The notes below the pieces were generated by a model. It did no database searches, was not told the DNA's origin, and saw only the letters and a list, made by a program, of their open reading frames with translations. A stretch of 64,000 nt of DNA from Xestospongia muta (Eukaryota > Porifera > Demospongiae > Haplosclerida > Petrosiidae). The position numbers and the translations under genes are program-made. Each line of letters starts with the position of its first letter. The stretch's first letter is position 1. Positions 58,584 through 64,000 of this stretch are shown here, piece after piece. The stretch is from NCBI GenBank assembly GCA_963693285.1, contig OY848920.1, positions 7,515,135-7,579,134 on the forward strand, given 5' to 3'.

Positions 58584-59243
58584 ACAAACTTCATTAAATT
58601 ATAATTGCTTTCTGGCATTCTTCTTAGTATTTTTTGCAGTAGTCAAGCCTCTTCTTGTTAATGTAGTGACATAATAACCTTTCTTACATTAAGTAAATGG
58701 ACATCTTAGCATAACTCTATGTCATAATAATAGCTAAAAGGTTCAGTATTAATATGAACAATATATGGACACCTGATGATTTTGTTTAGTTTCTAATCTC
58801 TCCCTTTACTTTGTATTAATAATTTGGACACTAAAGAAATCTTAGATGTTATATTTGGTATGACATATAAAGTTATTGTTAAAATAAGCAACTTGAATAC
58901 GTATGATGTAAAGTGGGTGTGGCATTGAAACAACATACACAGGCATCCACTAACTATTGCACCTTCTCCATATTAATAATTGAGTATCTGAGGACAAGAC
59001 TAACCTGCTGATACTGCTATTACTTCTTGTTCTCATGTACTCTTTTAATCACATAACTATTGAAAATAAGTAGCATCTCATAATCGTATGTTATGTTACA
59101 CTAACATTACAGTACAACGGTAACATTACTTCGCCCACGACTTCCGATACGTCTTTTCAATTAAAAGATGTTTATCAATTTCGACATCATTATTGCTAGT
59201 TAACAGACAACGATATTACAATAGAAGCAGACAGACTATCTCA
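58584..59243. other. Spacer between four-TM copies
   Basis: 3' flank of copy 1 (repeated after copies 2 and 3) and, from about 59117, the upstream region of copy 2, which matches 57515-57641. No other gene. Confidence 0.5.
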
Positions 59244-60178
59244 ATGGCTAAAGTTCGTCAATTTTTGTAGAAAATCATTGTAGCGTTACACATCTTGAGC
59301 ATTATTTTTCTTGTAATTGCTGCAGCACTTTTTAGCGATGGATATAAGCGTTACAATAGTGAGCAGAAAAGTGAGGACCCGGTGTGCTTTTTGTATAACA
59401 AACTAAGTGGTTCTATGTCTAAAACTGGTAAAGATTCCTATTGCATTTTATCCATCGCTAGTGAAGCCCTGTCTGTGCTAGGTTTGTTACCTTTGGTAAT
59501 ACTAGGTATTGTCAAACTTGTACGTGGATTTGTGGGGTGAGTTTTAAAATTTTTTAATAGAATGAAAGGAGTAACTATTTTTTTCAGAAATAAAATCTTT
59601 TTAATTGTGGAAATTTTGATCATGTTGTTCTTATGTACATTTGCTTTAATTGCTGCAATAACGATTACCTATGGATGGACACAGACATGTGATGCAATTA
59701 AGCAAATGTAAGTGTGTATTGATTTCAAAAAATATTTGATTAAATATTATCATTTTAATTATTATTCTAGAAATAACTATAGTGGTATGAAGTGCAATAC
59801 AAACTACACAAAACAAATAACAACATCAGCTGTAAGTTTAAAGAAGAAATATTTAAAATTTTTGTTTGTGTGAAAATAACACTAAAAGTTGATATAATAG
59901 AATTTCAATCACATATTTAACAAAATATGTTTCTTTCCCAGTAATCATGTACGCATGGAAATATCTGCCACTATTATGCAAATAACAGGAATACAAACAT
60001 GATCTATGTTATAATGACTTTTGAATTTGTGATTGATTGCTACAATCTTACTCTATTTTAAACCATAACTTGTTCTTGTGTATAGGTGTTTGCTGTCTTT
60101 GCTGTTGTTGCAGTTTTTGGAAATACTGTCTTCACTGTAGTCATTGCTATGCTTGAGACACATGAAAGCAAGAAATGA
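59244..60178 (+). pseudogene. Four-TM protein, copy 2, nonsense codon at position 9
   Basis: All four exons and splice sites of copy 1 are kept (59244-59536, 59588-59707, 59771-59831, 60086-60178). Codon 9 is TAG (59268-59270) where copy 1 has CAG. The next in-frame ATG (of MSKTGKDSYC) lies after TM1. The rest of the frame is open and close to copy 1. It is either a recent pseudogene or an allele-like null. Confidence 0.75.
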
Positions 60179-61636
60179 ACAAACTTCATTAAATTATAAT
60201 TGCCTTCTGGCATTCCTCTTAGTATTTTTTGCAGTAGTCAAGCCTCTTCTTGTTAATGTAGTGACATAATAACCTTTTTTACATTAAGTAAATGGACATC
60301 TTAGCATAACTCTATGTCATAATAATAGCTAAAAGGTTCAGTATTAATATGAACAATATATGGACATCTGATGATTTTGTTTAGTTTCTAACCTCTCCCT
60401 TTACTTTGTATTAATAATTTGGACACTAAAGAAATCTTAGATGTTATATTTGGTATGACATATAAAGTTATTGTTAAAATAAGATTACTTGAGTATGTAC
60501 TATGTAAAGTGGGTGTGGCATTGAAACAACATCCACTAACTATTGCACCTTCTTCATATTAATAATTGAGTGTCTGGGGACAAGTCTAACCTGCTGATAC
60601 TGCTATTACTTCTTAATTGTTCTCATGTACTCTTTTAATCACATAGCTATTGAAAATAAGTAACATCTCATGATCGTGGGTTATGTTATACTATTTTTGA
60701 GACAGTCTTGTCATAAAATGTAACAGTTTATGTTGACTTCACCAATAATATTGTTGTCATATTATATATACACTAATACCTCAAGTATTAACTTATCATA
60801 ATAGACTGTTAGAGGAAACAAAGTACATAATTAATGATGACATACACTTCAACAAATAGGTTTTGTATAGCAGATTGTCATCAGGAGGAGAAACTAGCTT
60901 AATTAATTACTCTAGTGTCATATTAAAGGGTTTGACTGATCGTTGTTAAAATTATTCAATGAATAACAGGAAACACTTGCTATTATTATTACAAAAATGT
61001 AATTATAAACATAGTGAACTGGTAGCTATCTATAGATAACTTAGTTAAAAGTAGATTTGTATTACAGACACAGTGTTCATGTTATTAATTAATTAAGTCT
61101 GGGAGTTTGATTACATCACTGATTATGACAACTCACAGCTCACCATATATGAATATATTATGATGGGAGTTGTGCTGTAAAGTAGTGGATGTGTGGCACA
61201 TAGTCTCATTTCCAAACTGCCCCGCGCTACAAGTGAAAGGTATTTTGTTCATGGAGCATTCCAGTCTGGGTACAAGAGTATGAGGTATGACATATAAAAC
61301 AATTTGTTGGTATTTTGAACTTCTACATGTAATCCAGCCATTGTTTGTTTATTGACAAACAACAATCTTTTTGGGAGGTTATTAAAATAATGACTGTTAC
61401 ACCCACATTAATGAGGTTATAAATTATGTAATTAAGGCATTTTGGGGGTAGTCTCAATGGAACAACATCTAGTACACCTCCAGAGCTATTGACTCTATCT
61501 AATGTCAGAAGGATCACCAACTCTATATAAATGACCACCAACTGTTCATTATTAAGTTATTACTGATTTAGATTTTACAAAATGAATCTGAAGGGACAGT
61601 TGTTAAATGATAAAACTTTTATTAACTTTGATATTT
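60179..61636. other. 3' flank of copy 2, duplicated at the window end
   Basis: 60179-61470 is repeated, with small differences and one deletion, at 62797-64000, so the tandem unit continues beyond the window. No coding sequence is supported. Confidence 0.5.
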
Positions 61637-62102
61637 TTATGACTTTCTTGTCACTATTGGTATAGTAGCCAAGACACAATCATAATAATCCTTCTTTAAT
61701 AATTCAAGTGTCTCCTGAGCTTTGTCAATAAGTGATGTTATTAGATTAAGTAAGAAAAACTGGTCATGCGCATGATGGTAGAGTTAACCTTCCATACAAC
61801 TCAAATCTGTTCAATTCCCTTATAACTGATTCAGCAAGGATATCTCGAATATCTTTCAAAGAGTAGCCAGTGGGGTCCCAGTCTAAGACAAAGACATTTG
61901 TCTCGTGTTCGAGAAAAAGAGAAGAATATTTGTCACTTTGAATGTTTTATTTAAACAAAAAGAAGCTTTCAGTTCTTTACAAAAAATGAACAAATTTATT
62001 GTATATTTGAATTTGTGTCTCAGCTTTCTTGATTTGAAATTTCTCCACAATACCCTCTAAGCAACTAATATTGATCAGTGTACAGTGATCATTCACAATC
62101 TC
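61637..62102 (-). pseudogene. Minus-strand exons of an unidentified helical-domain gene
   Basis: Two exons join cleanly across a 45-bp GT-AG intron: 62102-61981 (IVNDHCTLINISCLEGIVEK, then QIQIYNKFVHFF) and 61935 down to about 61785 (KYSSLFLEHETNVFVLDWDP, then GYSLKDIRDILAESVIREL). A further open stretch to the TAA at 61637-61639 reads FFLLNLITSLIDKAQETLEL, then KKDYYDCVLATIPIVTRKS. The frame between second and third parts does not connect without a 29-bp intron or an indel. The pattern (short helical repeats, D-W-x-x-x-x-x-L-x-x-I) resembles an uncharacterised helical region that I recall beside death domains in sponge and cnidarian proteins; this is a weak resemblance. The upstream exons are cut off by the copy 3 fragment. 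Confidence 0.45.
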
Positions 62103-62200
62103 CTGTATTCAACAATGGAGGCAGAAAATAATATTTGAGTAAATAATATTTGAGCTTAAAACTTAGTAATAGAACGAAAGAAGTATCTCTTTTTTTTCAG

Positions 62201-62796
62201 AAATAAAATCTTTTTAACTGTGGAAATTTTGATCCTGTTGTTCTCAAGTATATTTGCTTTAATTGGTGCAATAATGGTTACCTATGGATGGACACAGACA
62301 TGTGATGCAATTTAAGCAAATGTAAGTGTAAAATATACTGATTTCAGAATATATTTGATAACATATTATCATTTTAATTATTATTCTAGAAATGACCATA
62401 GTGGTATGAAGTGCAATACAAACTATGCAAAAGAAATAACAACATCAGCTGTAAGTTTAAAGAAGAAATATTTAAAATTTTTGCTTGTGTGAAAGTAACA
62501 CTAAAAGTTGATATAATAGAATTTCAATCATATATTTAACAAAATATGTTTTTCCCCAGTAATCATGTATGCATGGAAATATCTGCCACTATTATGCAAA
62601 TAACAGAAATACAAACATGATCTATGTTATAATGACTTTTGAATTTGTGATTGATTGCTACAATCTTACTCTATCTCAAGCCATAACTTGTTCTTGTGTA
62701 TAGGTGTTTGCTGTCTTTGCTGTTGTTGCAGTTTCTGGAAATACTGTCTTCACTGTAGTAATTGCTATGCTTGAGACACATGAAAGCAAGAAATGA
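62201..62796 (+). pseudogene. Four-TM protein, copy 3, lacks exon 1
   Basis: Only exons 2-4 are present (62201-62322, 62390-62450, 62704-62796). Exon 2 has one extra T (gatgcaatttaagc) that shifts the frame into TAA. Exon 1 and its promoter are replaced by unrelated sequence carrying the minus-strand exons at 61637-62102. Non-functional. Confidence 0.8.
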
Positions 62797-64000
62797 ACAA
62801 ACTTCATTAAATTATAATTGCCTTTTGGTATTCTTCTTAGTATTTTTTGCAGTAGTCAAGCCTCTTCTTGTTAACGTATTGACAAAATAACCTTTCTTAC
62901 ATTAAGTAAATGGACATCTCAGCATAACTCTATGTCATAATAATTGTTTAAAAGGTTCAGTATTAATATGAACAATATATTTACAACTGATGATTTTGTT
63001 TAGTTTCTAACCTCTCCCTTTTACTTTGTATTAATAATTTGGACACTATAAAGAAATCCTAGATGTTATATTTGGTATGACATATAAAGTTATTGTTAAA
63101 ATAAGCATTACTTGAGTATGTACTATGTAAAGTGGGTGTGGCATTGAAACAACATCCACAGACATCCACTAACTATTGCATGTACTCTTTTAATCACATA
63201 ACTATTGAAAATAAGTGACATCTCATGATCATGAGTTATGTTATACTATTTTTGAGACAGTCTTGTCATAAAATGTAACAGTTTATGTTGACTCCACCAA
63301 TAATATTGTTCTCATATTATATATACACTAATACCTCAAGTATTAACTTATCATAATAGACTGTTAGAGAAAACAAAATACATAATTAATGATGACGTAC
63401 ACTTCAACATATGGGTTTTGTATAGCAGAATGACAACAGGAGGAGAAGCTACCTTAATTAATTACTCTAGTGTCATATTAAAGGGTTTGACTGATTGTTG
63501 TTAAAATTATTCAATGAATAACAGGAAACACTTGCTAATATTATTACAAACATGTAATTATATAAACATAGTGAACTGGTAGCTATCTATAGATAATCTA
63601 GTTAAAAGTAGATTTGTATTAAAGACACAGTTTTCATGTTATTAATTAATTAAGTCTGGGAGTTTGATTACATCACTGGTTATGACAACTCACAGCTCAC
63701 CATATCTGAATATATTATGATGGGAGTTGTGCTGTAAAGTAGTGCATGTGTGGCACATAGTCTCATTTCCAAACTGCCCTGCACCCCAAGTGAAAAGGTA
63801 TTTTGCTCATGGATCATTCCAGTCTAGGTACAAGAGTATGAGGTATGACATATAAAAAAATTTGTTGGTATTTTGAACTTCTACATGTAATCCAGCCATT
63901 GTTTGTTTATTGACAAACAACAATCTTTGGGGGAGGTTATTAAAATAATGAACTGTTACACCCACATTAATAAGGTTATAAATTATGTAATTAAGGCATT
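62797..64000. repeat. Repeat of the 3' flank at 60179-61470
   Basis: Collinear with 60179-61470 to the window end (shared ends gttataaattatgtaattaa). A stretch equal to about 60547-60626 is missing near 63180. No gene. Confidence 0.6.

Overview
The window looks like a metazoan genome, most likely a demosponge of the Amphimedon type (an inference). It is AT-rich, introns are short (often 45-60 bp) with GT-AG ends, and it holds large lineage-specific tandem families. No prokaryotic layout, CRISPR array, rRNA or tRNA was seen.

Layout: (1) 1-1441, the 3' exons of a small membrane-protein gene, then retroelement debris. (2) 2.9-9.5 kb, 23.4-26.9 kb and 30.6-40.8 kb hold a cluster of single-exon genes for secreted fibrinogen-related proteins. 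Five are intact (3813, 25872, 30600, 34000, 39643). Four are broken (8406, 32487, 36750, 37757), and three are short remnants. (3) Three paralogous multi-exon genes for death-domain guanylate-binding proteins (GBP-like large GTPases) lie at 12558 (copy A), 18473 (copy B) and 43796 (copy C). A deleted Ty3/gypsy-like LTR element (15995-18342) sits between A and B. (4) 49.6-52.9 kb is non-coding with MITEs. (5) An intronless 12-TM transporter gene is on the minus strand (52913-54622). (6) 57.6-64 kb carries a tandemly repeated four-TM gene (one intact, two broken copies) and a few minus-strand exons of another gene.

The main result is the GBP family. Exon-by-exon joining with consistent splice phases gives three products that share an N-terminal death domain, a GBP GTPase domain and a helical/coiled-coil region but differ in their C-terminal module. 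Copy A has none: it is cut at the LTR element. Copy B has leucine-rich repeats. Copy C has a second death domain followed by a caspase-like protease domain. Copy C would thus put an inflammasome-like sensor, adaptor and protease in one chain of about 1049 residues (1072 with a conserved cassette exon). Its joining to the fibrinogen-related cluster traces to a ~7 kb segmental duplication (8737-15897 copied at 40079-47148). Both ends of that block fall inside coding exons, so it made two chimeric genes at once: the fibrinogen-related gene at 39643 and GBP copy C.

A plausible reading is an innate-immunity locus: secreted recognition-type proteins next to intracellular GTPase/cell-death proteins, both evolving by duplication, exon-level recombination and pseudogenisation. 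The immune role is inferred from the domains only.
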